A stretch of DNA of 64,000 nucleotides from Cornus controversa (GCA_026545225.1 CM048850.1:29255797-29319796), one strand, 5' to 3'; counted from the first letter of the stretch, positions 23,101 to 35,272 are shown. The notes: generated by a model from the letters alone, not told the origin. Translations and numbers: made by a program.

Positions 23101-23759
23101 CAAAATCTTCATGTTTAATTTACAGAAATTCTTAACATGAAAAATCATTTAATTTCATAATTAATTGCATACAATTTCTAGCAACATGTCTATACAATTA
23201 ATATATATATTACATATATATTTCAGCAACATGTATATACAAAAATATATATGTATACAGATTCAAAGGGGAAGAGAAGAGTTCGAACTTGCCTTGTGAT
23301 GTTAAGCAAAAATCACTTCTTTTCTCTTTTCCGGGCGTCTACCGTTTTCTCCCTATCTGTTCGTAGGAATCCTCTCTACGTAGAAACTACTGAACCCTAA
23401 TTCCTTTTCTCTTATTTAACATTCTTAAATAATGAAACTAATAAATATAAAATATTTAGCCCAACTATATATATATATATATAGCCCAGCCCAGCTGCCT
23501 AGCCCAACATAATAATAATAATAATAAAACAAGAATAAAGAAAATGCAGCCCAAACCAACATATTTTTATTTAACAGAAAAACACTATATTTAAAACAAA
23601 TATTTAACACACAATCAACACTTAGTAACAATTCAAACATCCACATTAAACATAAAAAAAAAGGCATTGACAAAATTAATTAAAGTATTTAAATAATTAA
23701 AAACTCCATCAACTAAATAAAAACCCAATTTAAATATCCTCAAATTACGGGGTATTACA
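20124..23759 (-). mobile_element. 3.6 kb solo LTR of a gypsy element
   Basis: It runs from TGAAATACCCCCCAG to ACGGGGTATTACA and is flanked by a perfect duplication TTACC (20119-20123, 23760-23764). On the minus strand it starts TGTAATACCCCG, a typical Tekay-like LTR start. It contains an eight-unit tandem array and a poly-pyrimidine tract at about 22626-22685. Short open frames inside come from the tandem array and low-complexity DNA. Confidence 0.88.
21050..21602. repeat. Eight ~68-bp tandem units in the LTR
   Basis: Units begin at about 21050, 21119, 21189, 21257, 21325, 21393, 21461 and 21529 with GATACCTTATTAGGTA-type starts and contain GGCGATCCTGACACGCC. The last four are nearly identical and the first ones more diverged, suggesting recent local expansion at the right side. 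Confidence 0.93.
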
Positions 23760-24469
23760 TTACCCAAATTGATTGACCACCAAACCCTACTTAGACCTAA
23801 TTATAACCCCAATGCCTAATTAGATGTAATATAAAATAAAAAAATATGATACCAAATATCAAATTAATGATCTGTATTGCAAAAAAAACCTTAAACCGCA
23901 ATTATTGTACCTTTAGCTTGTGGATTTGACGAATAAATCTAGTATTGAACGAGCTGGTGGATTCGGAGAAAGAAGCTAACAGATTAATTCGGTGAACAGA
24001 ATAAATCTACCATTAAAGGAGTGTAGCATGAGATTGATTCGTGGTTAGGCTTGTGGATCGACTTGCTTTACCTTCGGAAGGGCTTGTGGATCGACTTGCT
24101 TCGCCTATGGATACATTCAAAGCAAGGATGACTTCGAAGCACATGCAACTTTAAGAAGTAACAAGAACAAGTGTTGTAGATAATCGACTTGCTTCGACCT
24201 TGTGGATTTGGGGAAGAGAAACAAGTGTTGAATGAAAGAGGCTAAACGTCTAGATCTGATGAGCGATGATGGAAATGAGAGACAGAAGGTGATGAAGTAA
24301 TGATACTATGTGTGTGATTATAGATCGATAGAGAGTCTTAAAAATAGTCAAAATGGCGTAGTATATGTGTTTTGGCAAAATAAATTTATTGTTTGCAATC
24401 CCGCCAAACTATTAAACAAGGCGCTATAATTTTTGGGACTTTTTAGGACGGTCCAAAATTATCATCTCC
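23760..24469. other. CACTA right interior
   Basis: Holds three variants of GGCTTGTGGATCGACTTGCT between about 24040 and 24220, then non-coding sequence up to the subterminal array. No gene recognised. Confidence 0.45.
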
Positions 24470-24783
24470 AATAATTAGAGTCATTAGTGACGATTTTTAG
24501 AGCCTTTTGGGATGATCCAAAACAAATGTGCCCAAAAATTAGTCATTAGTTACGGTCCAAGTGTACCATGACTAAAAATAGGAGTATTAGCGATGATTTT
24601 TTGGGCTATCCCTAAAGGACTGTCCATTAGTGACGGTTCAAGTGCACCGTGCCTAAAAAATAGGGGTATTAGCGACGATTTTTGGACTGTCCTTAAAGGA
24701 CTGTCCATTAGTGACGGTCCAATTGCACCTTGCCTAAAAATATGAGTATTAGCGATGGTTTTTTAAATTGTCCCTAAAAAGCA
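24470..24783. repeat. CACTA right subterminal array, ~81-bp units
   Basis: Repeats of CCATTAGTGACGGTCCAA(G/T)TG and GTATTAGCGACGATTTTT occur with about 81-bp spacing (for example at 24622 and 24702). It shares the TTAGTGACGGT core with the left array. Confidence 0.85.
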
Positions 24784-24797
24784 TATTTCTTATAGTG
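24784..24797 (-). repeat. CACTA right terminal inverted repeat
   Basis: TATTTCTTATAGTG is followed by TTC. Its complement matches the left end at 13 of 14 positions. Confidence 0.9.
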
Positions 24798-25040
24798 TTC
24801 CTAGTTCTGCAGTCCTTCAAATCTTCAGCTTTTCGACTCCGATCTTGACATGCCATTCATTATTCTTTGATGTATCTCTTCAGTGAAGTATGATAGAATA
24901 TATGAATGCATTCTTAACTTGATAAACAAGTCAAATTACGTAAAAAATAGACTTTGAACCTGAAATTATCAAAAACCTAAAAACAGGTAAAAACTATACA
25001 ATATGTAGGCGCGAAAATGTATAACATTCAACGCTTATCA
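24798..25040 (-). mobile_element. Athila-type 3' LTR, proximal piece right of the CACTA insertion
   Basis: It starts with the duplicated TTC and continues CTAGTTCTGCAGTCC, matching 38031-38302 of the 5' LTR. Its minus-strand start TGATAAGCG directly follows a polypurine tract, which identifies it as a 3' LTR. Confidence 0.88.
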
Positions 25041-25053
25041 CACCCCCAAACTT
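25041..25053 (-). other. Polypurine tract of the Athila-type element
   Basis: The minus strand reads AAGTTTGGGGGTG immediately before the LTR start TGATAAGCG. The polypurine tract primes plus-strand DNA synthesis in LTR elements. The same arrangement recurs at 48254. Confidence 0.8.
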
Positions 25054-27050
25054 AGATATTGCTAGTCCCTTAGTAATCCAAAAAGAAATAAAATAAAGTA
25101 ACTACTCTACATGAGAAACACAGATGCATTTAGCGAATGCAATAAACCTTTTAAACCCCTAGACACGTCTAGTGGAAGAGTGAAGTTTCATTAGGTTTAA
25201 CACGCTTGTTAAACTCACAAAAATATACAAAAATGGTGGTTTGCTTAGTCATCAACTAGAAAAGAGTGATACCCCAATTGATGTTCAAAATGGCAAATGC
25301 AACAAATATTATGGAGCTATATGGACATCAATAGATATAAACTATCAAAGATCAGAATTAGGCAACAATCCCCACATAATGGTCAGTCCGATACACATAC
25401 AAATGCAAACCTTAAAATCCTCTTTGAAAGATGAACATACATTCTAATGCGTAGTTTATTGTCGTTTATGGAGAACAAATAGAACATCTGTCTTTAAAAG
25501 AAATAACAAACTTTTCAAACAAAAATTTCAACAACAATCATTAATTTGCAAACTATTTACAAACATAAATGTACAAGTGGTTGTGCAATGTCTAAGTCCT
25601 TTGAGATTTCTAGTAAGCCCATGTAACAGCGTTGGGTAAATGACTCCCAAATCAGACAATTTTAGGGCATTAGGTGAGAAGACACCCCTCAGACTTAATA
25701 ACCGAGCGTATTAGGCTTCAACTTAAACGAACCCATTTTTCTTTATTGCTCAACCTTGCAAACTTTTTAGACGTGAACACACCATCCTTCCTAAGGCACA
25801 AAGGCCCGATTTATTGAGTGAGAAGGCTTATTCCAAGTTTTTTTTTTTTTTTTGTAGCTTATAATGCTAAGGAATTTTGTTCTTCAAGCTGTTCAACTAA
25901 AAACAAACATTTTTAAAATTCTCCACACGACGTATACCCCACAATTCAATGTATGTGTGCGTGTTTTGTGCCATTAAGGAAAAATTTGGGGGACCCTTAC
26001 AATATTCAAAGATTGAACAAAAATGAGGACCGTTCTATCCTAATACATAATTTTCAACAGTTTGAGTATTTTTTGGATATCAAATCTCCTAATTACAAGA
26101 TGCATTTATCAATGACATTCTAGGTATTACGTCCTCAAAAGAAAGGCATCATGGCAAACATGAAATAAAGATGCAATATGTGCAAAAATTTAAAAAGAAA
26201 ATAGTGTAAGAAGCAAACAGTGTATATAAGTGTACCATACCCCCAAACTTAAACTAAATCTTGTCCACAATGTTTGAACTAAGTAGAGTTAGAACAATGT
26301 TACCGGTAGGTTGATGGGTATCAAAAAGTCAAAACATCAACCGTATAAGGGTAGTGGGTACACGGATACATATCGAACACGTGAGGCATCAAAGCCTGCA
26401 CAAGTACAGACTACATATCGGCATGACATACACGAATTGGAAAAGACAATAAAAGAGCTAAAAGGAAAGTACAACAAAAAAATAAATATACACCAATAAG
26501 GAAAAGAAAGTGCAATATTCCACTAATTCAACCCATTGTCAATATATACAAGCGATGGAATTTATGGAATACGCCAAAAATATGTTTTAAAGCAACAAAA
26601 GAGTGCCCACATGGCACTGTATAGTTCAATCACTGAAAAACAAAAGAAAATACATGACTAAAATAAAATAAAATAGAAAAGTAACAAAATAGGAAAATGG
26701 AACTAAAGCTGAGGCGACGGCGGCGGTGCAAAAGTAGAAGCAAAATCACCCCTAGAACTAAGGACAACACCAAGCATCCTCTCGATGCAATGCTGACCCT
26801 CGATCAATGTGTCAAACCTCTGATCAGTCCGGAGGCGGTACTCAAGTGTATCCTGACAGTGTGTGTCAAACTCTGTCTGAAGACATGCCAAATCGATAGT
26901 CAAATAGGCGAGACCGTCAGCTAAAAAATCATAATCGTTGGCGCTCATGCACGACATATCAGCCTCAGGCTCCTCCTCCTCAGGGATATCCATCTCCATA
27001 GCCTCCCTGGGCTCCTCCTCATCAGTCTCACCAGCCACCATCTTGAATGT
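25054..27050 (-). mobile_element. 3' internal region of the Athila-type element
   Basis: Mostly non-coding sequence between the last ORF and the polypurine tract. It is homologous to 48254-51060: both share GGTTGTGCAATGTCTTAGTCC-like wording, the lists of ACACCCC and AGGCACAAAGGCCC-like stretches, and CCCCCAAACTT motifs. It holds the acidic ORF at 26703-27041. Confidence 0.7.
26703..27041 (-). CDS. Athila-type element ORF, C-terminal remnant (acidic protein)
   Basis: A 112-residue open frame. The N-terminal third is very acidic (DEEEP, PEEEEPEAD). The middle is Leu-rich and may form a coiled coil (LACLQTEFDTHCQDTLEY). The tail is Pro-rich (APPPSPQL). In Athila-like elements an extra ORF lies between pol and the 3' LTR, and this remnant has that position and strand. 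The corresponding spot in the second element ends TPPPPSHGY at about 50925. It has no conserved enzymatic motif, and the start Met may be internal to a longer original ORF. Confidence 0.5.
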   Translation of the reverse strand: MVAGETDEEEPREAMEMDIPEEEEPEADMSCMSANDYDFLADGLAYLTIDLACLQTEFDTHCQDTLEYRLRTDQRFDTLIEGQHCIERMLGVVLSSRGDFASTFAPPPSPQL

Positions 27051-30000
27051 CCCTTTATTAACGAAAATTTGTGCCCCCCGTTAATAAAATATAATTTTTT
27101 TTAAATAAAAGCACCCTGAAATTCTACCTAATCATCCACACATGACCTGTATTTCAAACAATTACAACTAAACATAACAAAGCCAACAAACCAAGGAAAG
27201 CACACACCACTTAATGTCAATAACTAAACCAATACATTAAATACACCATTAACATATCAAAAGACTAAATACGTATATTTTCATAATCCATCTTTGTGCC
27301 AAAATCAAAAAAGGAAATCCATTTGTCAAAAACACTTTCAATTTCCTAGCACTACTATTAAACAATTGATTAATGTGCAATTATCATTCAATTCAAAAAC
27401 CTAGCAGTACTCCTATACATTGATCCACACATGATCTTCACATTATTCATTTCCTGGCAAAAGTTGACTTTCAATTTTTGATCTTGACACTTTTCCCCAA
27501 AATCCAAACAAATACCTGCATCACACCATAAAATCCAAGCAAAGAGCTATATCACACAAGTCTCAATTCCAGTATTCTAATAATGCTAAGAACAAATGAC
27601 CAAATAGAACTAATTCAAATGGAGAAAGACATGAAGTTGTAGATATAAATTAAGTCATAGATAGAATAAAGCAACTAACAAAGCACTTAAAAAGATCATT
27701 ATTTAGATCAGTAAGCTTCATATAAATACAACAATTATACACCTCATACAATATAAATACTAGAAATGGAGCTCCATTGAAATTTGAAAGCACTCCCTCC
27801 GTTTAGAAATCATTTTCCTATTTGATATATAAGAGTAAAGAATAGTTTCAATAACTAAGCCAACAACCCAGCAAAGCACATTGTTTGTAATTCAAAATTG
27901 GTGAATCATAAATGCAATTTAAAAAGGGTTCAAGTAGCCAACCATGAGGTGCAGGCACAAAAGATCCATTCTGGTAAGATTGATGATTTGATAGCTTATA
28001 TGAGTTCCCGCCAAATCTAGTCACACAATGCCTTGGTTAAAGCTACCACTATCATAAGATATAGCTTACATGGTGGCAAAAATTTTCAAGATTGCCTTTG
28101 ACACCTCCTAGAGTAAAATCTATGAGGGAAAAAAAATCCAATGTATTTTTCGTCTATACAGGATGCTAGCCTTCAGTGGTATTCTAGGATATACCTGTCA
28201 CCATACAAGTATATCACAAAACATAAATAATTAGAAGAAATCATTTGGCCTAATTGATTCTGTTAATGGTGTGGCCATATTTTGGTGTCCAAGACAAAAG
28301 ATAAAACTCAAAGTTTACATTAAAATTCAATTACATACTTAAATCTCATCTAAAATCACCTATTTCAGCATGATTAAGTCATTATGCTAATTCACACATT
28401 AAGTCACTACACTACCTATCCTTATTATTTTGTTATAGCAGTCAAGCATTTGTAATTAGAATATAACTATAACAATTAAATAACTTAAGATATTATTAAC
28501 AACCAATATCTTAGCCTGTTTAAGAGATTATGCATTTCACATATTTACAAAGGAGATTTTTGTGTTTATTTAATAACCAATGTATTTTCTCTAAGAAGAC
28601 CAAAGGCTATATAGCCTTATAGTACTTTCTCACATTCCAAAGTAGAAGGTCTTGGTTCAAGTTCCAGTAGAGGAAAAGTAAGGGTATGGGTTTCGGCCAA
28701 AGTTAAAGATTATATTTCAAGAAGTAGCTTGTGTTGATAATTAAAGTTTGCCCGCTTGGATATTCCTATTTGTATTAAAGTTTGCTAGATTGCTAGTGAA
28801 GAACATAGTATACTGAGTTTGGCATTCTGATCCAAGACTGCAAGAGGGAGCTAATTGATCCATTTGCAAGAAGGTTAGGAATGTGACCTACCAAAGTCAA
28901 AGTATACCTACCAACTATAGTAGATTCAAAATCAGTGAGATTCATATTTCTTTTTTGGATTATAAGCCCTTCATTCCTTCATGAATTGAACCAATTTTGG
29001 GTTGGATAGTGTCATGCGTAATCACTTCCATTATGATATTTCATTTTCACTTATTAGATAGGCTAAAAAGTTGTTAGCAGTTTCTCATTCATAGATATGG
29101 ATACAATGACTCAGGAGTAAGTTAGGACCAGAATAATAAATTTTTTCATCAAAAACTCAAAACACATCACACATAAATTCACACAGAAGCATCCAACTAG
29201 TACACCAATAGCTATTATCTTTCAATAACAATTGAAACACATTAGAAGGAACATTTGAATCATTATAATGAGATGTTAATCAAATCTATTATTGATTATC
29301 AGTTCTGGGTGCTTGGTCCAAGCCTATGGATAAGAATAAGTAGTTGCCACATGATCAGAAAAATAACAACAAACTAATGCTTGGGGGATAAATATGGTAC
29401 CTTAGCTCGAGAGTCAAGATGTCATTCTGCTCCTAATGATCTGGTGGATATTGTCAGAAAAATATTTGCAAGTTAAATCAATTGATTATGTTCAATATTA
29501 AATTGTCATAGTATTTTACCATATAAAATCTACAGTAAGGAAAATAAAAACTATATCAATTTTCTGATCAATTACCTCTAGAATTTTCACAATTTGCTAC
29601 GTCATACAATAGTACGTGGTTGTGTGAACATCATGAAGATAAAACTTTCCATTTGGGGTTGCTCGGTAACAAGGAGACTACCTAATTAACTCAACACAAG
29701 AGAGATCCAAAGCCAAACAACCAATTGATAATTAAAAAAAATCAATTGATTCAAATAAAGAGAGTGCATGATGCATTACAAATGCCAACTTGAAGGCCAA
29801 ACCTGATTTAGTTGAGATAATTTTAATTTTTGATCCATATATGGTTCAATAGATCAATGAGTCTACTCTCTAACTAAACAAATGGTGCACACTTTTGAGC
29901 TTCCTAGAGTGAGTTATGACTAATCTACCAAAGTGGAATTGAGCTGACTGCATATATAATAAGTTACTAACCACTTAATAACCATTCAAAACCTAGTAAA

Positions 30001-30664
30001 AACACCAAAAATGATAAGGACAACACACTCATGAGCTTCTCAAACACAAAAGAATGATTACTTGATTAACTCAGCATAGGCGAATCCAAAGCCAAACGAC
30101 CAAAATGGGAAAGTGGGATTGAGCTGACTGAATATATAATAATACAAATTTTGAATTAGTAATACAGTGGTGTCAAAAAGAAAAAGAAAAAAAAATCACT
30201 TTGTCTAAGTAGCAAAGAGAGGTAAACAATTCAAAGAAATATTGTTAACAAGATCAATATAATTTTAATGAAACATTACCAACCATGATGATACTTATCA
30301 TCATCATCCTTCATTGGTCTCAATCAAAACATATGGTCCATATCATCACATTTCCAAACCACTATTAAAACAAAACTTAGCACCCAAAAGAATCAAATTA
30401 GTTGCAATAGCAATGCTCTCTCAAGTTCTTAAAATAGTTTAACAGTATTATGTCTCAACAAGATATGTTTCTTCAAAGTTAGCCAAGTAACCATTTCACC
30501 AATCAAAAATAATTCTAAGTAGAATAAGGTCGTATTTACATTAAACAATGGCATACAAATTTGTCACAAACACATGAAATTTTACTCACACCATAGTGCA
30601 CCTCCTAAAAACAAGCCACTTAAACATACAAGAGAACACATTATACAGAAGTGGTTGTTAATCC
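27051..30664. other. Unassigned AT-rich block inside the Athila-type element
   Basis: No gene recognised. At 27791 CTCCCTCCGTTTAGAAATCA resembles one end of a Stowaway/mariner MITE, without a partner. Local duplications: 29690-29960 resembles 30060-30150 (CCAAAGCCAAAC(A/G)ACCAA, GAGCTGACTG(C/A)ATATATAATAA). A minus-strand exon-like piece (AAGGCAATCTTGAAAATT before GTAAGC) lies near 28080-28115. Confidence 0.4.
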
Positions 30665-31560
30665 TTTTACAGTTCCTTTATAATTATTGGTGCATCGAAT
30701 ATTAGATGTTTTAGCTAATCATGAGAAGTTTTTGCCTATTGTTCAAATATGTTGGAATCAAAAACTAAGGGGTTCTTCTCTTTGGTTTGATTATTGGATG
30801 CCTACTGGGACTATAAATTTGAAATGGGGAGATAGAGTAATCATTGACTTTGGATTGAGCAGGGATGCTCGTGTGGCTGCCATTGTGCATAATGATCTGT
30901 TAAATTGGCCTAGTACCAATACTATTGATCTTATGGATATTAAAAAAAATATGACTATGAATTACTCTTCAAAATTGTTATTAAAGATCAGTTGCTCTGG
31001 ATTCCTACAAATGGGATTTTCTCAATAAATTAGTATGGGAGATGCTTAGGCCAAAGAAGGAAGCTGTACTTTGGCATGATAATATCTTGTTCCGAGGAAA
31101 CATAGTGAAACACTCTTTTATAATGCGGCTGACCATGTTGGACATATTATGGACTTAGAATAAATTATTGAAAAAGGGTATGAAAACTGATATCAAATGT
31201 GTTTTCTGCAGGGAGGTTATTGAGAGCAGAGAACATCTATTTTTTTACTGTGCTTTTACTTCTAGAATATGGCATTACGTTGCAGCTAAAACATGTATGC
31301 AATGGCTTTAGAATTGGCAACTGACTATGAGTTGGGCAATGTTGGTGTTAAAGTGCAAAAGCTTAGTGACTGTTATAAATATGCTTATGTTTGCTACCAT
31401 TGTATATTTTATCTGGATTGAAAGAAATCAGAGGCTTTTCTCTGATGAATATACTGATGCTCCTACTATTCAAAAATAGATCTATGAAATAGTCAGGTTA
31501 AGGGTTTGTTCTTTGAGGAAATTCTCATCTACCATTCAGAACAAATCAAGTATATACTTC
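30665..31560 (+). mobile_element. L1-type LINE 3' region (post-RT to zf-RVT)
   Basis: Plus-strand frames read LRGSSLWFDYWMPTG, DVLANHEK and LLNWPSTN, then after a frameshift zf-RVT with CVFCREVIESREHLFFYC and the terminal IWIERNQRLFSDE motif. These are the segments that follow reverse transcriptase in plant LINEs. The first open frame (30687-31028) holds the post-RT part. Stops and a frameshift near 30980-31030 make it non-functional. The RT and endonuclease are not attached. Confidence 0.87.
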
Positions 31561-33466
31561 TTGTGTGCATATTCTTCATATGTGAGTGCCATTATCTTTC
31601 AATAACAACTAAAACACATTAGAATGCCCTTTTGAATAATTATAATGAGATATTTAGTGTGTTAATCAAATCTATTACTGATTATGAATCCTGGTTTGAG
31701 TGGGATAGTAGTACTAATAATACCAATGATTAGGTTTTAGTAGTCCAAAAGGACTTAAAACTATAAATATTAAGTAGTGCCTTTTCCACATTACCCGAGT
31801 TTAGATGGGCAGAAAAGCATTACTAGGCTTGGTGAAAGTCCATAGAGATGATGTTTATGGCTATCATTATAGATGTACAATATTTTATGTTTCCTAGAAA
31901 TTAAAAAAAAAATTATGAGTAGATTCATGCCTATTCAGTCAATTAAACTCCTTAGTTTGCATCTCCTCAATAAAACAGATTATAAAGATCCCTATAGTAA
32001 GTAGTTGATCAGAGATTACACTTTAGAAGGTATTGATGTAATTCTGCCTACATTTGTATTGAAACTGTGTCGAAACACACATTATTAATGTAACTAGATT
32101 AGGGATTTTACTATCTTTGCTTAAGTAACAACCATTGTGAAACCTGTACGTCATTCCACAAGTATCATCTTCCAGCATCTAAGCAACTTCAGGTTCTAAA
32201 CCTTGAATTATTTACATACTAATTTTTATTAACCCTAAATAAATCAAGAGAATGCATCTTTATGCACAAACATGAAAGCTAAGTGATCCACATCATTGAC
32301 AAGACTATTCCATGCCTAGTTTCAAAAGCGAGAAATCATTGTTATAATGTAAGCTAATGATATTAACCAAATCTATCAAGCTAAGAAGTGTTGTTAGTAG
32401 CACGATAAGTTTCACCATTATAAAATGGTATCAAGCAATTTACATCGTGCCATTTAAAGCAAGGTTGTCAAGATAAGGATTCTATTTAGGATTGATAAAG
32501 GGGTACATAGGATCGAGATTATGGATCCTACGATTCTATAAAACTATGAGGAAAATAACTTTCTAAATCAAATATCTTTGATATAAATAGAGAATAAGGC
32601 TAAACAACCAACATGACCAATATTCTAGCAAAATCAAATAATATTAAAAGATACTTAGACACATGGCAAACACTTAAAGTAAAGCTTAAACAAATAGAAA
32701 AAGAGAACAGAGAGAGAAAAGTTCAATTTAGTTGCCTAAGTGTCTAAGCAATTTAGTTGAAAAAATTGCTTTTTGGTTCAGAAAAAGAACAAAATAGAGA
32801 AAGAACAGCGGAAAAAAATGAAGTCTCTCTTTGTTTTTGTTTTCGAATGGACAAAGAATAAAAGCACATTATATAATGAACAAAGCCTCCTAATAATCTT
32901 CTTAAATGAATATAACTGATAGAATGTAGAGTATATATGCAAAAGAATATGATCAGAAAATCGGATAAAGCAAATTCCTCAACACTACCACTTGCATTTA
33001 ACTTGCATTACTCCTCATTACCAAGTTTATATATAGAAGCACATCATTTAATTCAGATTAATTAAGAAGAATTATATTTCCATTTTCACTTACCGAGCAG
33101 TCATCACTAATTAAAATCATTTCTAGGACAATAGTCAGCAACAAGATAATTAGTGGAAACAATCAACAAATAAAATGAACTAAATAAAATCTTTATTAGT
33201 TTATCAAGGTAAGCAAAACTTGTAATTAATTGGATTCAAACAAGAGCCCTTCTTAATGGTTATCATTCTTATAGTAGGCAAAATACATTCTATCCAAAAT
33301 TTGTTTAAACACTTAACTATTACAAGTTCAACATTTAATGTAGGTAATTAATCAAAATCTTATGCCTTCATTCTACTTGAAATTCATATTAAACTTCATT
33401 AACCAAGACAATTTAACTAGAATACCCAAATGAATTGACAAAATATATCCAAATGGGTTTAGTAGA
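31561..33466. other. Unassigned AT-rich block
   Basis: It begins with about 100 bp (31580-31690) nearly repeating 29210-29310 (CATTATCTTTCAATAACAA, TTATAATGAGAT, GTTAATCAAATCTATTA). The two copies flank the LINE fragment. No gene recognised further on. Confidence 0.4.
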
Positions 33467-33625
33467 CAAACACAGAAAGTAAATCAAGTTTTGAGGAATT
33501 TCTTATGGAGTGTTCCTGACTTGGCAGTTACTACAACTAAGGTGGTTTGGTTCACATTGTGCAAGCCTAGAATATATAGTGGTCTGGGATTGTGGACGAT
33601 AAGAATGGAACAAAATCAATTAACA
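33467..33625 (+). mobile_element. LINE reverse-transcriptase C-terminal fragment
   Basis: The plus strand reads KVNQVLRNFLWSVPD, then TTTKVVWFTLCKPR and SGLGLWTI, the region following the catalytic RT core in plant LINEs (normally FLWSG ... KVAWxxVCxPKxxGGLG). Only about 53 residues remain. Confidence 0.78.
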
Positions 33626-34897
33626 AAATGAAAATGCAAGGAAATAAAAGATGCAAGACTCGATCAAAGGTTTGTTGTTTAAATTAGTTAACCATGATTA
33701 AAGATCTCTTTAAGATTATGGAATTAATAAGATAATAAAAGAGTCCTAGTCAATGATGGTTCCACTTAGTAGTGGCATGGTTAGACTCAAATAAACATTA
33801 ATATCTAATATAATTTGCACATACTACATAGTGATTATTCTAAGATCTTAACAAGAATGCCACTGTTTTTTTTTCTCTTCAAAAAGTTTAAGAAATAAAT
33901 AATATGCAAATTAAATTAAAAAATCAATAATATATTATTTGCATTTAAATAATAGCATATTGTGAACAACAAATATACCTAAAATAAAAGTTCCACAAAA
34001 TTATGGACATCACTCTTAATTAATGCCTAAAGTGTTTTCCAGTAATTTACTTTAAAAACTGCTCTGTGATCTCTTTTAAATGTGAGCCCATTCAAAATTA
34101 TATCATAAATTATATGCCAACATTTCAGAGCACATGTGTCAACCAAATGTGATTTAGAGAGAAACAAATGAAATAAGGTGTGTTTGTCTATTCAGATTTA
34201 TTAAATGCATTTGATGAGTGACCTATAATTCATTTGTGATGGACAGATCAATCAATTGTCCTTTAACATGTATTTGTTGGGTGGTCAAATGTCTATGCCT
34301 TGCTATTGACGATATGTTCTCAAAATTAAATTCCACATTAAAGAAATCATAATAATAAACCAATTGAAAGCACTTGACTATCTTTTTCTTGAATAATATC
34401 CAATTTTCATTAATATTTATCTATGTTCACATGCATATCAATGTATACATATGTGCATGTATAGATAATGGATTTTGTTTGAATGAACAGAAGCAACTTA
34501 TGGTACTTAACTATCTTTGTGACAATCTATTATTAAAATGAGGTGATATTCCAAGTAGCCAAATCATTAACTATTTAACTGTAAATCTCAGGGTTTTGGT
34601 AGCATCATCCAATTTTTTGTATACTTTCTCAGGTATCTAGAAACATACCATTAAATAATAAGTCATAAAATGTTGTATCATACAAACAATAATATTGATA
34701 GAGGAATTTTCAAGAAACTAATAACGAAAAAGGATAGATTGACAAATGGATAGGTAAAGGGTTAAACAGAGGTACGAACGTGAAAACAAGCATTACCATG
34801 GTTCTGATGAAGAGTTTTATGGCTGATTTCTCCTGTAGTGTTTATCCATAGTATACCTTTAAAATCATATCTCAATAAACTAAAAAAAATAGCACAA

Positions 34898-34934
<37 letters not shown>

Positions 34935-35072
34935 TTCTAATATAAGAGAGAGAGAAGATAAATAGACAATATGAGAGAGATATTTATGAAATAGAGAAAA
35001 AGATAGAGAGATATACAGTATGAAATCAAATAATTGCAGTTGCGAATGAGTGTTATCGTCTTCAATTGGTGG
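33626..35072. other. Unassigned AT-rich block
   Basis: Contains a (TA)n tract at 34900-34931 and a GAGA-rich run at 34945-35015. A short minus-strand exon-like stretch (EKSAIKLFIRTM before GTAATG) lies at about 34785-34825. No family recognised. Confidence 0.35.
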
Positions 35073-35272
35073 TTTTCGGTTCATATTGCGGCTACTTCTT
35101 GGCTTGCTGCAACTAGGGTATGAGAGACAAAGTGTGGGTTTCATCAGCCATCAGGACAATGTGATTAGGGCTAAGGTATTCAATCGCTGATTTCTGGTTC
35201 GTATTGCGGCTGATTCTTAGCTTGATGCGGCTGGGGTATGAGAGATAGAGTGTTTGTTTCATCAGCCATTAG
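35073..35272 (-). repeat. 118-bp tandem duplication containing a start-codon-like leader
   Basis: Two copies, about 35073-35155 and 35187-35272, are offset by 118 bp. On the minus strand both begin ATGGCTGATGAAAC and read MADETNTLSLIPQPHQAK or a diverged version with stops. The upstream sequence (35273-35440) is AG-rich and could be a promoter or leader. It looks like the captured 5' end of a host gene, but I do not recognise the protein. Confidence 0.45.

Larger units (their letters stand above)
436..24797. mobile_element. 24.4 kb CACTA (En/Spm) element carrying host gene fragments (Pack-CACTA)
   Basis: The left end is CACTACAAGAAATA and the right end is TATTTCTTATAGTG, so the terminal inverted repeats match at 13 of 14 positions. 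Both ends are flanked by the 3-bp duplication TTC (433-435, 24798-24800), as expected for CACTA elements. Subterminal arrays of TTAGTGACGGT motifs lie at both ends. The flanks rejoin exactly at the unoccupied paralogous site at 38031-38033. Inside are four host-gene fragments, LINE scraps and four solo LTRs totalling about 11.7 kb, leaving a core of about 12.7 kb. I recognise no TNP2/TNPA-like transposase ORF, so the element appears non-autonomous. Alternatively some fragments came with smaller nested transposons, but no other paired termini are visible inside. Confidence 0.9.

Noticed and set aside
26697..26924. Plus-strand Arg/Cys-rich frame
   Set aside because: It is antisense to the acidic Athila-type ORF at 26703-27041.
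27791..27835. Stowaway-like MITE
   Set aside because: CTCCCTCCGT is present at one side only; no complementary end or TA duplication was seen.
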